Assembly: GCA_021203545.1 (NCBI GenBank) | Contig: JAJQAZ010000016.1 | Location: forward strand, 1 to 64,000 | DNA length: 64,000 nucleotides | Reading direction: 5' to 3' | From: Tannerellaceae bacterium | Lineage (GTDB): Bacteria > Bacteroidota > Bacteroidia > Bacteroidales > Tannerellaceae | In this document: one piece after another, positions 18,077 to 27,197 of the stretch | How positions within the stretch are numbered: position 1 is the first letter of the stretch | Layout: each line of letters begins with the position of its first letter | Position numbers and translations under genes: made by a program | The notes under the pieces: model-generated | What the model saw: the letters and a program-made list of their open reading frames with translations, nothing else | Database searches by the model: none | Told to the model about the DNA's origin: nothing

Positions 18077-18280
18077 GGAGTTAAAAAGTAGTCAAGGAGT
18101 TAGCAGCCACTTTGTGGCTTAGTAGTCATCAGTCGCTACGCTCCTTAGTAGTCAAGGAGATAAAATTAATATATAATAAACTACTTGACTACTGCGAGCG
18201 AAGCGAGCTAACTACTAACGAGCAAAGCGAGTGATAACTACTTTAACTACTAAGTGAGCAAAGCGAACGATAATTTAAAT
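18077..18280. repeat. Leucine-operon spacer repeat, copy 1
   Basis: About 200 bases of short stem-loops linked by TAGTAGTCA/TAACTACT units, for example GCCACTTTGTGGC, CGCTACGCTCC and CGAGCAAAGCGAG. The left half starts AAGTAGTCAAGGAG and the centre contains AATAAACTACTTGACTACTG. Close copies fill the spacers at 19692-19890 and 22655-22865. No ORF lies inside. The elements are read as part of the operon transcript and would fold strongly. Confidence 0.85.
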
Positions 18281-18296
18281 AAACCAATAAATAAAA

Positions 18297-19691
18297 ATGA
18301 GTAAGACATTATTCGAAAAAATCTGGGAGAAACATGTAGTAGATACACTACCCGACGGAACTATACAATTATATATTGACCGTTTATATTGCCATGAGGT
18401 AACCAGTCCGCAGGCTTTCGCCGGAATCCGTGAACGGGGCTTACAGCCCTTCCGTCCGCAACAGATCACCTGTATTCCGGACCACAATATCCCAACATTG
18501 AATCAGGATAAACCCATTACAGACCCTGTCTCCAAGAACCAGGTAGACACACTGGAAAAGAACGCTAAAGATTTCGGCCTGGCATACTATGGATTGAATC
18601 ATCCGAAGAATGGAATTATCCACGTAGTAGGGCCTGAAACAGGTTTAACACAACCGGGTATGACAATCGTTTGCGGCGATTCGCATACCTCTACGCACGG
18701 AGCCATGGGTGCTATCGCATTTGGTATCGGTACCAGCGAAGTTGAAATGACACTGGCCACCCAATGTATCATGCAACGCAAACCGAAAACCATGCGCATT
18801 ACAGTAGATAGTAAACTGAAACCAGGCGTAACAGCAAAAGATATTGCACTGTATATTATCAGTCAGATGACTACCGGAGGGGCTACCGGATATTTTGTAG
18901 AATATGCCGGCGAAGCCATCCGTAACACAACCATGGAAGACCGCCTGACGATCTGTAACCTTTCTATCGAAATGGGTGCACGTGGCGGTATGATCGCTCC
19001 GGACCAGGTAACATTCGACTACCTGAAAGACCGTGAATTCGCACCACGTGGTGAAGAATGGGATAAAGCTGTCGCTTACTGGCGCACACTCTATACCGAT
19101 GGGGATGCCGTATTCGATAAAGAGATCGTATTCAAAGCCGGAGATATTGAACCCATGGTTACCTACGGAACCAATCCGGGGATGGGTATGGGTATCCGCG
19201 AAAACATTCCAACCATTGAAAGTGTAGACGAAGCCGGACAAATCTCTTATAAGAAATCACTCGAATACATGGGATTCACTGCAGGTGAACCGATTCTGGG
19301 TAAGAAAATTGATTATATATTCCTGGGAAGCTGCACCAACGGACGGATCGAAGATTTCCGCGCATTTGCCTCACTGGTAAAAGGACATAAAAAAGCCGAT
19401 CACGTAGTTGCCTGGCTGGTACCGGGTAGCTGGTTGGTAGAAAAACAAATCCGTGCGGAAGGTATTGATAAAATATTAACAGAGGCCGGTTTTGAGCTGC
19501 GTCAACCCGGATGTTCCGCCTGTCTGGCCATGAACGAAGACAAAGTTCCGGCAGGTATGTACGCGGTATCCACATCAAACCGTAACTTCGAAGGCCGTCA
19601 GGGACCAGGCGCACGCACCATTCTGGCCGGCCCGTTAGTAGCCGCCGCCGCTGCTATAACCGGAGTAATCACCGATCCGAGAGAGATATAA
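18297..19691 (+). CDS. leuC: 3-Isopropylmalate dehydratase large subunit
   Basis: LeuC with LeuD isomerises 2-isopropylmalate to 3-isopropylmalate using a [4Fe-4S] cluster. It is 464 residues, normal for bacterial LeuC. The aconitase signatures are present: [14 protein letters not shown] near 122-135, and the cluster cysteines in [13 protein letters not shown] and GCSACLAMN. The ATG at 18297 follows an AT-rich leader of the spacer repeat. The next spacer repeat starts directly after its stop codon. Confidence 0.97.
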   Translation: MSKTLFEKIWEKHVVDTLPDGTIQLYIDRLYCHEVTSPQAFAGIRERGLQPFRPQQITCIPDHNIPTLNQDKPITDPVSKNQVDTLEKNAKDFGLAYYGLNHPKNGIIHVVGPETGLTQPGMTIVCGDSHTSTHGAMGAIAFGIGTSEVEMTLATQCIMQRKPKTMRITVDSKLKPGVTAKDIALYIISQMTTGGATGYFVEYAGEAIRNTTMEDRLTICNLSIEMGARGGMIAPDQVTFDYLKDREFAPRGEEWDKAVAYWRTLYTDGDAVFDKEIVFKAGDIEPMVTYGTNPGMGMGIRENIPTIESVDEAGQISYKKSLEYMGFTAGEPILGKKIDYIFLGSCTNGRIEDFRAFASLVKGHKKADHVVAWLVPGSWLVEKQIRAEGIDKILTEAGFELRQPGCSACLAMNEDKVPAGMYAVSTSNRNFEGRQGPGARTILAGPLVAAAAAITGVITDPREI

Positions 19692-19890
19692 AAAGTAGTC
19701 AAGGAGTTAACAGCCACTTTGTGGCTTAGGAGTCATCAGTCGCTATGCTCCTTAGTAGTTAAGTAGAAAAGACTAATATACAATAAACTACTTGACTACT
19801 GCGAGCAAAGCGAGCTAATTACTAACGAACAAAGTGAGTGATAACTACTTTTACTACTAAGCCTCGCAGAGGCTGATAACTACTAAAAAA
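19692..19890. repeat. Leucine-operon spacer repeat, copy 2
   Basis: A near copy of the element at 18077-18280, with the same order of stem-loops (GCCACTTTGTGGC, then the AATAAACTACTTGACTACTG centre, then GCGAGCAAAGCGAG) and a different last unit (CCTCGCAGAGGC). It begins immediately after the leuC stop and ends a few bases before leuD. Confidence 0.85.
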
Positions 19891-19898
19891 TTAAAACA

Positions 19899-20492
19899 AT
19901 GAAAGAAAAAATCAATATAATTACATCAACCTGTGTACCTCTTCCATTAGAGAACGTAGATACAGACCAGATTATCCCGGCACGTTTCCTGAAAGCAACT
20001 ACCCGTGAAGGTTTTGGCGACAACCTGTTCCGTGACTGGCGTTATGATAAAGAAAACAACCCCAATCCGGATTTCATTTTAAACCAGAACACCTATTCCG
20101 GGCAAATCCTGGTAGCCGGTAAAAACTTCGGTAGCGGTAGTAGCCGAGAGCATGCGGCATGGGCTATCACCGGATACGGTTTCCGTATTGTAGTAAGCAG
20201 TTTCTTTGCTGATATATTCAAAAACAACTCCATGAACAACGGATTACTACCGGTTGTAGTAACACCCGGATTCCTGGCCGAAATATTCGCATCCATAGAA
20301 GCTGATCCCGCTGCCACATTAACAGTAGACCTGCCCAATCAGACAATTACCAACAACACAACCGGCAAAACAGAATCTTTCGAGATCAATGCCTACAAAA
20401 AAGATTGCCTGATCAACGGTCTGGACGACATCGACTACCTGCTCGCAAACAAAGACAAAATCGAAGCATACGAAACGGAAGCACGCAGATAA
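19899..20492 (+). CDS. leuD: 3-Isopropylmalate dehydratase small subunit
   Basis: LeuD supplies the swivel domain of isopropylmalate isomerase. The 197-residue length fits. [13 protein letters not shown] (about residues 19-31) and [17 protein letters not shown] (about 71-87) are the signature loops contacting substrate. It lies between spacer elements of two different families and is part of the leuA-leuB transcript by orientation. Confidence 0.97.
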   Translation: MKEKINIITSTCVPLPLENVDTDQIIPARFLKATTREGFGDNLFRDWRYDKENNPNPDFILNQNTYSGQILVAGKNFGSGSSREHAAWAITGYGFRIVVSSFFADIFKNNSMNNGLLPVVVTPGFLAEIFASIEADPAATLTVDLPNQTITNNTTGKTESFEINAYKKDCLINGLDDIDYLLANKDKIEAYETEARR

Positions 20493-20510
20493 CACAGATT
20501 TCTGATTGTT

Positions 20511-20643
20511 GAGTCCTGAAAGGACGGCTGAAATCAAATAAGATTACACTCTTTTAAGTCGTACTTACAGCACTCAAATTATTATTTTATCCATAAACCC
20601 AGCACTTACGTACTGGGCTAATTAAAATCGTCCTATCAGGACT
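20511..20643. repeat. Palindromic element, family C, copy 1
   Basis: The ends are GAGTCCTGAAAGGACGGC and the complementary-type CGTCCTATCAGGACT. Inside are CCCAGCACTTACGTACTGGG and a GTACTTACAGCACTC stem. The same parts occur, differently arranged, at 26980-27126. It starts 18 bases after the leuD stop and ends 12 bases before the next gene. No ORF. Confidence 0.75.
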
Positions 20644-20654
20644 TAGAGAAAATT

Positions 20655-22169
20655 ATGATAGAGATAATGGATACAACCCTGCGGGACGGGGAACAGACTT
20701 CGGGTGTTTCGTTCGCTTCCCGTGAGAAACTTAGTATCGCCCGGATACTATTGAGCGAACTGGGAGTAAACCGGCTTGAAATTGCATCCGCCCGGGTATC
20801 GGACGGAGAATACGATGCCGTCAAACGGGTAGCTGAATGGGCTGAAAAAACAGGCCATATAGAGAAACTGGAAGTGCTGGGTTTCGTAGACGGGGAAGTA
20901 TCGCTCAACTGGATAAAAAACGCAGGGTGCCGGGTAGTAAACTTACTCTGCAAAGGTTCCTATAAGCATATTACCGAACAGCTAAAGAAAACACCCGAAC
21001 AACACATTCTGGATATTTGTTCTGTAATTAAGTTGGCACAGGAGAAAGGCATCGCTGTAAATATTTATCTGGAAGACTGGTCGAATGGGATCAAAAACTC
21101 ACCGGAGTATGTTTTCCAAATGATGGAGGGCTTAAAGGACCAGCCTATCAAACGGTTTATGTTACCTGATACATTAGGAATACTGAATCCGCAGGACACG
21201 TACGAATACTGCCGGACTATGGTAGAGAAGTATCCGGACATTCATTTTGATTTCCATGCCCACAACGATTACGATCTGGCTGTTGCTAACGTATTCTCTG
21301 CCGTGCGGGCCGGAATAAAAGGAGTACATACAACAGTGAACGGTTTAGGCGAACGTGCCGGTAACGCACCGTTAAGCAGTGTATTGGCAGTATTGAAAGA
21401 CCATTTAGGATTCAAAACCACCCTGCGTGAAGAAAAGATCAACCGGGTAAGTAAGCTGGTAGAAACCTATTCGGGCATCCATGTGACACCCAACAAACCT
21501 GTGGTAGGGGAACATGTGTTTACACAATGTGCAGGAGTACATGCCGATGGGGATAACAAAAACAACCTGTATTACAACGACCTGTTACCGGAACGGTTCG
21601 GCAGGATCCGGGAATATGCATTGGGCAAAACTTCCGGTAAAGCCAATATCCAGAAGAATCTGGAAGCACTGGGTATAGACCTGGACGAGGAATCGATGCG
21701 GAAAGTAACCGCACGGATCATTGAACTGGGAGACAAGAAAGAGGTGGTAACACAGGAGGATTTGCCTTACATCATCAGTGATGTATTAAAGCACGATACA
21801 AAAGCAGATGAAAAGATACGGATTCTGAATTATTCTCTATCTTTGACCCAGGGTTTGAAACCAGTGGCTATACTGAAAATAGAGATAGACGGTATGGAAT
21901 ACCAGGAATCTTCTTCCGGCGACGGACAATACGATGCGTTTGTAAGGGCTTTGCGTAAAATATATGCAAATCTGAAACGTCCGTTCCCGGTTCTGGCAAA
22001 CTATTCTGTTACCATTCCTCCGGGCGGAAGAACAGACGCATTGGTTCAAACCATTATCACCTGGAACCTGGAAGGTACGGAATTCAAAACCCGTGGCCTG
22101 GATGCCGACCAGACAGAAGCAGCGATCAAAGCAACGATCAAAATGCTGAACAAAATTGAGACTAACTAA
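20655..22169 (+). CDS. Second isopropylmalate/citramalate synthase-like protein
   Basis: This 504-residue paralogue of LeuA starts [14 protein letters not shown] and contains FDFHAHNDYDLA and NGLGERAGN, so the acyl-CoA condensing barrel is complete. A LeuA-type regulatory domain occupies the last about 130 residues (ESSSGDGQYDAFV). Candidate reactions are acetyl-CoA with pyruvate (citramalate synthase, CimA, feeding isoleucine through LeuCDB) or a second isopropylmalate synthase. Its location inside the operon that also encodes LeuCD and LeuB fits CimA, since those enzymes handle both substrates. The sequence alone does not prove the acceptor. Confidence 0.85.
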   Translation: MIEIMDTTLRDGEQTSGVSFASREKLSIARILLSELGVNRLEIASARVSDGEYDAVKRVAEWAEKTGHIEKLEVLGFVDGEVSLNWIKNAGCRVVNLLCKGSYKHITEQLKKTPEQHILDICSVIKLAQEKGIAVNIYLEDWSNGIKNSPEYVFQMMEGLKDQPIKRFMLPDTLGILNPQDTYEYCRTMVEKYPDIHFDFHAHNDYDLAVANVFSAVRAGIKGVHTTVNGLGERAGNAPLSSVLAVLKDHLGFKTTLREEKINRVSKLVETYSGIHVTPNKPVVGEHVFTQCAGVHADGDNKNNLYYNDLLPERFGRIREYALGKTSGKANIQKNLEALGIDLDEESMRKVTARIIELGDKKEVVTQEDLPYIISDVLKHDTKADEKIRILNYSLSLTQGLKPVAILKIEIDGMEYQESSSGDGQYDAFVRALRKIYANLKRPFPVLANYSVTIPPGGRTDALVQTIITWNLEGTEFKTRGLDADQTEAAIKATIKMLNKIETN

Positions 22170-22205
22170 TTGATATGAAAATTATCAATTAAAAAATAAA
22201 GAAGT

Positions 22206-22652
22206 ATGAACAAACGATTGACAATAGCCCTGGTTGCACACGACAACCGGAAAGCTGACATGGTAGAATGGGCGGTACACAATGCAGAATTTCTTGCACA
22301 CCACCATTTGGTTTGCACCGGAACAACCGGAGGGCTGATCTTAAATGCGTTTGAAGAAAGAGGTGTTTTCGCGGAAATGACCCGGATGAACTCCGGTCCG
22401 TTAGGCGGCGATGCCGAAATCGCAGCCATGGTAGTAAGAAAAGAGGTAGACCTGGCGGTATTCCTGATAGACGACCTGAACCCCCAGCCTCACGAAGCGG
22501 ATATCCAGATGTTGCTCCGTCAGTGCCGTGTTCACAACGTACCTATCGCCTGCAACAGGTACAGCGCAGACCTGATGATCACCAGCACCCTCTGGGACGA
22601 CGATTCATACGTCCCTTCAGAACCCAAATATGTATACTTTAATCGAAATTAA
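22206..22652 (+). CDS. mgsA: Methylglyoxal synthase
   Basis: MgsA converts dihydroxyacetone phosphate to methylglyoxal and phosphate, bypassing lower glycolysis. The 148-residue protein has the family's ALVAHDNRK start, CTGTTGGLI phosphate loop (near 37-45), NSGPLGGDAE with the catalytic Asp, and LIDDLNPQPHEAD. It lies 36 bases after the second synthase and ahead of leuB, inside the leucine operon. Nothing in branched-chain synthesis needs methylglyoxal, so the placement is unexpected; phosphate or carbon flux control is one guess. Confidence 0.95.
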   Translation: MNKRLTIALVAHDNRKADMVEWAVHNAEFLAHHHLVCTGTTGGLILNAFEERGVFAEMTRMNSGPLGGDAEIAAMVVRKEVDLAVFLIDDLNPQPHEADIQMLLRQCRVHNVPIACNRYSADLMITSTLWDDDSYVPSEPKYVYFNRN

Positions 22653-22654
22653 AT

Positions 22655-22865
22655 AAAGTAGTCAAGGAGTCATCAGCCACTTTGTGGCTTAGGAGTCATC
22701 AGTCGCTACGCTCCTTAGTAGTTAAGTAGAAAAGATTAATATACAATAAACTACTTGACTACTGCGAGCAAAGCGAGTTAACTACTAACAAACAAAGTGA
22801 GTGATGACTACGAGTGAGTGAAACGAACGATGACTACTAAATGAGCGAAGCGAATAATAACTTCT
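22655..22865. repeat. Leucine-operon spacer repeat, copy 3
   Basis: Third copy of the spacer element, starting two bases past the mgsA stop. It shares the GCCACTTTGTGGC stem, CGCTACGCTCC and the AATAAACTACTTGACTACTG centre with the other two. Its right end is extended by additional GATGACTACT-linked units. Confidence 0.85.
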
Positions 22866-22888
22866 AACATATTAAATAACAAACTGTA

Positions 22889-23959
22889 ATGAAACTAAAC
22901 ATAGCAGTACTGCCGGGCGACGGTATCGGTCCGGAGATTGTAGAACAGGCCATGAAAGCTGTAAAAGCTGTTTGCGATAAATTTGGCCACGAATTAACGT
23001 ATAAAGAAGCACTGGTAGGTGCCATTGCTATCGACGAAACAGGCAATCCTTATCCGGACGAAACCCACGAATTATGTATGCAGAGCGATGCTGTACTGTT
23101 CGGTGCTATCGGTTCTCCGAAGTACGACAACAACCCTTCCGCAAAAGTAAGACCGGAACAGGGTTTACTGGGCATGCGTAAAAAACTGGGATTGTATGCG
23201 AATATCCGTCCGGTTACTACCTTCCCTTCGTTAATCCATAAATCACCCCTCCAGGCAGACCTGGTAGAAGGTGCTGACTTTATGTGTATCCGCGAACTGA
23301 CCGGCGGTATGTATTTCGGTCGTCCGCAGGGAAGAAGCGAAGACGGAAATACAGCGTACGACACCTGTATATACACCAGAGAAGAGGTAGAACGTATTGT
23401 ACGTCTGGCTTATCAATATGCGGAAAAAAGACGCAAAAAAGTAACAATTGTTGATAAAGCAAACGTATTGGCTACTTCACGTCTTTGGAGACAGGTATCA
23501 CAGGAGATCGAAAAAGAATATCCAAACGTAGAAACCGAATACATGTTTGTTGACAACGCCGCGATGCGTATCATCCAATGGCCGAAAAGCTTTGACGTAA
23601 TGGTTACCGAAAATATGTTTGGTGATATCCTGACAGACGAAGCTTCGGTAATTACAGGTTCATTAGGGATGTTGCCTTCCGCCTCTATCGGTATCCATAC
23701 CTCGGTATTCGAACCGATCCACGGATCGTATCCACAGGCTGCCGGTAAAAACATAGCCAACCCGTTGGCAACTGTTCTAAGTGCTGCCCTGATGTTTGAA
23801 TACGCATTCAACTTAATGGAAGAAGGTAAAATAATCCGCGATGCAGTAACAGCCTCTATGGATGCCAACGTAGTAACGGAAGATATCGCAGCAGAAGGAA
23901 AAGCCTATAACACCTCAGAAGTAGGCGACTGGATTGCCGGGTGGATTGCCAAACAGTAA
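22889..23959 (+). CDS. leuB: 3-Isopropylmalate dehydrogenase
   Basis: LeuB oxidises and decarboxylates 3-isopropylmalate to 2-oxoisocaproate with NAD+. At 356 residues it has normal length. It starts [18 protein letters not shown] and carries the substrate-binding [21 protein letters not shown] region, the metal site [20 protein letters not shown] and the NAD-binding [15 protein letters not shown]. It is the last gene of the operon. A MITE-like element begins about seven bases after its stop. Confidence 0.97.
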   Translation: MKLNIAVLPGDGIGPEIVEQAMKAVKAVCDKFGHELTYKEALVGAIAIDETGNPYPDETHELCMQSDAVLFGAIGSPKYDNNPSAKVRPEQGLLGMRKKLGLYANIRPVTTFPSLIHKSPLQADLVEGADFMCIRELTGGMYFGRPQGRSEDGNTAYDTCIYTREEVERIVRLAYQYAEKRRKKVTIVDKANVLATSRLWRQVSQEIEKEYPNVETEYMFVDNAAMRIIQWPKSFDVMVTENMFGDILTDEASVITGSLGMLPSASIGIHTSVFEPIHGSYPQAAGKNIANPLATVLSAALMFEYAFNLMEEGKIIRDAVTASMDANVVTEDIAAEGKAYNTSEVGDWIAGWIAKQ

Positions 23960-23965
23960 TATTTC

Positions 23966-24262
23966 CTCTCCTCTTGAGAGGCTGTGTAAAGACAATCTTC
24001 GCTCTTTGATAAAGTTAATAATTGTAAGTGATTACCCCGTATGGGGTAAAATGTGAATAACCCCGGGTGAAACCCGGGGTAGGCAGAAACCTTCTCTATA
24101 ACAACCCTAAAAGGGTTGAACCCGCTTCGGGGTTCATAAAGTATAGTAGCTTTCTACCACGGGTTTCACCCGCGGTTATTCACATTCAAGCCCTTCGGGC
24201 TTACAATATGTAACTTTTTCGATTTTACATTTTAGTTTTTACACAACCTCTTGAGAGGGGAA
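23966..24262. repeat. MITE-like element with terminal inverted repeats
   Basis: The ends CTTGAGAGGCTGTGTAAA (near 23972) and TTTACACAACCTCTTGAGAG (near 24238) are inverted copies. Inside are several palindromes: CCCCGGGTGAAACCCGGGG, AACCCTAAAAGGGTT, CCGCTTCGGGG and AAGCCCTTCGGGCTT. There is no ORF. It lies between convergent leuB and the TPR gene and probably acts as terminator for both. Confidence 0.7.
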
Positions 24263-24265
24263 AGA

Positions 24266-25087
24266 TTACTTAGCCATTCGCATCAGTTCGTCCAGTACTT
24301 CTTTATCATATCCCATTTCCCGGGCAATTTCAAAGTCTTTTATCGCCGCGGCTTTTTCATATTGGGCCAGTTTTACCTTGCCCCTTAATACATATAACGC
24401 GGCAGTGGGTTCGGTCTCTGCAAACACTTTGTTCAGGTCGGACATGGCCCGTCCGTTTTTACCCATTTGAAAATAAAGGTCTGCCCGGCTTTCATATAAA
24501 AACCAATATCTGGGAGATTCCTGAATCAGATAATTATAGATGCGTTCGCTTTCACTGTAATTTCCCCTCATCTTTTCCAATACCGCATGTCCTAAACGGC
24601 CATTGATCGTTTTATCATTGATCTCCATGATACGGTCAAAATCAGCTTCCGCCAGCAGAAAGTTTTGTTGTTGCAGATAAAGAATACCCCTGTTGTACAA
24701 AGCATCCTGGTTCAGAGGGTCTTTAGCGATCACAACAGAATAATCGTTAATCGCCTTTTCTGTCTCTCCCAACAGAATGTACAAAGAGGCACGGCTCTCC
24801 AGAATATCCGTATTCTCCTGATTACGGCTCAAAGCTGCCGTATACGAAAGAACCGCATCCTGTAGGTTTCCCTGTTTCCACTGGATCGTCCCCAGATTAG
24901 TCAATAACGCATAGTTATGCGGATTAGCCGGTTCGAGGCGCATAGCTGCGCGAATACTTTCTTCGGCCGCCGCCAGTTCATCGTTCTCCAGGTATTCAAA
25001 ACTTTTTTCTATTAAATCTTCATAAGATTGCGCACTGATACTCAATGGTAAACATGTTAGTACGACAGCTAATAAAAAATATTTCAT
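24266..25087 (-). CDS. Tetratricopeptide-repeat protein, exported
   Basis: From the ATG at 25087 the protein has a signal peptide (KYFLLAVVLTCLPLSISAQS) and about 270 residues of TPR helices, recognisable from repeated patterns such as ALYNRGILYLQQQNFLLAEAD and SRASLYILLGETEKAINDYS. TPR proteins scaffold protein-protein contacts; in Bacteroidota many act in the periplasm. No enzymatic domain is seen. The longer start at 25117 adds ten residues before the signal and is less likely. It converges with leuB. Confidence 0.88.
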   Translation of the reverse strand: MKYFLLAVVLTCLPLSISAQSYEDLIEKSFEYLENDELAAAEESIRAAMRLEPANPHNYALLTNLGTIQWKQGNLQDAVLSYTAALSRNQENTDILESRASLYILLGETEKAINDYSVVIAKDPLNQDALYNRGILYLQQQNFLLAEADFDRIMEINDKTINGRLGHAVLEKMRGNYSESERIYNYLIQESPRYWFLYESRADLYFQMGKNGRAMSDLNKVFAETEPTAALYVLRGKVKLAQYEKAAAIKDFEIAREMGYDKEVLDELMRMAK

Positions 25088-25163
25088 CATAAAATTGATT
25101 ATTTTCAACACGGGCAAAACTACATAATAATTCCGGTTGTTATGGTATAATAAAAACTATTTA

Positions 25164-25171
25164 TATCTTTG
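25164..25171 (+). promoter_or_regulatory. Probable mscS promoter (-7 box TATCTTTG)
   Basis: A perfect TAnnTTTG box lies 27 bases ahead of ATG 25198, with TTG about 24 bases further upstream. The divergent TPR gene starts only 110 bases away on the other strand. Confidence 0.5.
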
Positions 25172-25197
25172 CCGGATAATTTGACATTTTAAAGTCT

Positions 25198-26094
25198 ATG
25201 AATAACACGTTCCTGTCGATTGAATTAGATAATACATTACTGGAGACTACTACCTATTTAGAAAAACTGGTAGAGAATCTGATTGATAAAGGCACCCTAT
25301 TAGGTTGGTCGATTATCAAAGCAGCCATTATTTTTATAGCCGGACGATTTTTAATAAGTCTTTTAAACAAAATTATCCGGAGAATCCTGGACAGGCGCAA
25401 TATTGACCCTTCGATAAAGACCTTTACTAAAAGTCTGGTAAATGTTGTCTTAACGGTAATGCTCATTGTATCCATAATAGGCGTATTAGGGATACCCACC
25501 ACCTCTTTTGCCGCTCTGATCGGGTCTGCCGTGGTTACTATCGGATTAGCATTGAGTGGTAATCTGTCTAACTTTGCGGGAGGGATCCTTATCCTTCTGT
25601 TTAAACCCTTCCGGGTAGGAGATTATATTGAAACCTCAAGTATTGGAGGAACAGTAAAAGAGATACAAATCTTCCACACAATTATCAATACCTCCGATAA
25701 TAAAACGATTTATGCCCCCAACGGTTCCCTAAGCAGCGGAATAGTAACAAATTATAACGTAATGCCTACCCGCCGGGTGGAATGGATATTCGGTATCGAA
25801 TACGGCGAAGATTACGAAAAAGTAAAAGCTATTCTTTATAAACTAATTGCAAACGATACCCGCGTACTATCTAATCCGCTACCTTTTATCGCACTGAAAC
25901 AATTGGATGCAAGCAGTGTGAACATAGTGGTCCGGGCATGGGTAAAAAGGGAAGATTACTGGGGTGTTTATTTTGAAATGAATAAACATATATACGAAAC
26001 ATTTAATAAAGAAGGTATTAGTTTCCCTTTCCCACAATTAACCATACACAAAGCCCCACCCAGCCTCCCCGAAGGGGAGGAGTTAAAAAAATAA
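25198..26094 (+). CDS. Small-conductance mechanosensitive channel (MscS family)
   Basis: This 298-residue membrane protein has three hydrophobic helices (about 38-56, 78-100 and 103-130). The third is the pore helix with AALIGSAVVTIGLALSGNLSN, and the beta domain follows with FKPFRVGDYIE and YAPNGSLSSGIVTN. MscS channels open under membrane tension to relieve osmotic downshock. The last residues, APPSLPEGEELKK, are encoded by a palindromic repeat (26046-26080) that has replaced or extended the natural C-terminus. Confidence 0.93.
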   Translation: MNNTFLSIELDNTLLETTTYLEKLVENLIDKGTLLGWSIIKAAIIFIAGRFLISLLNKIIRRILDRRNIDPSIKTFTKSLVNVVLTVMLIVSIIGVLGIPTTSFAALIGSAVVTIGLALSGNLSNFAGGILILLFKPFRVGDYIETSSIGGTVKEIQIFHTIINTSDNKTIYAPNGSLSSGIVTNYNVMPTRRVEWIFGIEYGEDYEKVKAILYKLIANDTRVLSNPLPFIALKQLDASSVNIVVRAWVKREDYWGVYFEMNKHIYETFNKEGISFPFPQLTIHKAPPSLPEGEELKK

Positions 26095-26178
26095 GAACCT
26101 CCTTTAAGAAACAATAATCTATTAATGATATACTCCCCCTTCTCTATCTCCTCCCCTTCGGGGAGGCTGGGTGGGGCT
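26046..26178. repeat. GCCCCACCCAGCCTCCCC inverted repeat pair overlapping the mscS 3' end
   Basis: Arms of about 30 bases (AGCCCCACCCAGCCTCCCCG at 26055 onward and its complement near 26150-26178) face each other across about 70 bases. The left arm also contains its own CCCCGAAGGGG hairpin, as does the right. The left arm supplies the last codons and stop region of mscS. Confidence 0.85.
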
Positions 26179-26246
26179 ATAAATAGCATCTATGAAGGTA
26201 TAAAAACTATTCATAGAAAATATTTATGAGATGAGATTTGGATTAG

Positions 26247-26254
26247 TAATTTTG
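26247..26254 (+). promoter_or_regulatory. Probable peroxiredoxin promoter (-7 box TAATTTTG)
   Basis: TAATTTTG fits TAnnTTTG and lies 27 bases ahead of the ATG at 26281, a typical distance in this genome. No clear -33 element was found. Confidence 0.4.
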
Positions 26255-26280
26255 TAAAACAATAAATTGATTTTAGAATT

Positions 26281-26914
26281 ATGAAAGCATTAATAGGTAA
26301 AAAAAGCGCCGTCATTCAACGCCACGGCAGTTATCAATGGCTATGAAATCGTTTCTGATTTTTCATTGGAACAATATGTAGGTAATAAATATGTTGTTCT
26401 GTTTTTCTATCCGATGGACTTTACGTTTGTTTGTCCTACTGAACTACACGCATTCCAGGAAAAACTGGAAGAGTTCGAAAAAAGAAATGTTGCGGTTGTA
26501 GGGGTTTCGGTTGACTCTGAATATTCTCACTTTGCATGGTTACAACAACCTAAAAACAAAGGGGGTATCCAGGGAGTAACTTATCCGCTGGTATCTGACT
26601 TCTCTAAAACTATTTCTCTGGATTACGGTGTGTTGGCTTCAGAATACGATCTGAACGAAGACGGACGTCTTACTTCACAGGGTGCACCGGTAGCTTACCG
26701 TGGGTTGTTCCTGATTGATAAAGAAGGAGCTATCCGTCACTATGTAGTGAACGACCTGCCTTTAGGAAGAAATGTAGAAGAAGTAATCCGCGTGGTAGAC
26801 GCTTTACAACATTTCGAAGAAAACGGAGAAGTATGCCCGGCTAACTGGAGCAAAGGAAAAGAAGGTATGCAGGCTACTAACGAAGGTGTATCAGGTTATT
26901 TAAGTAATCACTAA
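26281..26914 (+). pseudogene. Peroxiredoxin (AhpC/Prx1 type), 5' end frameshifted
   Basis: The true start is ATG 26281 (KALIGK...). The seven-A run at 26299-26305 throws the frame off; with six A's it reads KKAPSFNATAVINGYEIVSD and joins the open frame that continues to 26914. The body has the peroxidatic Cys in FTFVCPTELHAF and the resolving Cys in GEVCPANW, so it is a typical 2-Cys peroxiredoxin reducing peroxides. About 210 residues when restored. The nearest in-frame ATG (26366) would delete the first strands, so an intact gene with a one-base error is more plausible than a truncated enzyme. Confidence 0.88.
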
Positions 26915-26940
26915 GTATCTGTAATATAAAATATCTAATA

Positions 26941-27175
26941 GGTTCCCCGCGAAAGCGGAGCTGTTAAATTCTCCGGCATTAAGTCCTGAAAGGACGGCTT
27001 ATCCTAGCCCAGTACGAAGTGCTGGGTTGCAGTTGTGGATAGTCTATTGAGTGCTGTAAGCACGGCATAATAAAATAGCGAGAAATGTAATTGTCCGTAA
27101 ATCGTGCCGTTCCTTCAGGACTCAATAAAAATCATACAGGAGAATTTAACTACTCTGACACTTTCGCGGGGAACA
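26941..27175. repeat. Family B palindromic element interrupted by a family C element
   Basis: Outer arms GTTCCCCGCGAAAG (26942-26955) and CTTTCGCGGGGAAC (27161-27174) are perfect complements, and inner TTAAATTCTCC / GGAGAATTTAA extend the pairing. Between them, 26980-27126 is a family C element with AGTCCTGAAAGGACGGC at one end and GCCGTTCCTTCAGGACT at the other. One element has evidently inserted in the loop of the other. It fills the space between the convergent peroxiredoxin and C-S lyase genes. Confidence 0.8.
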
Positions 27176-27197
27176 TTTTTTTGTTTTATTTCAGGTA

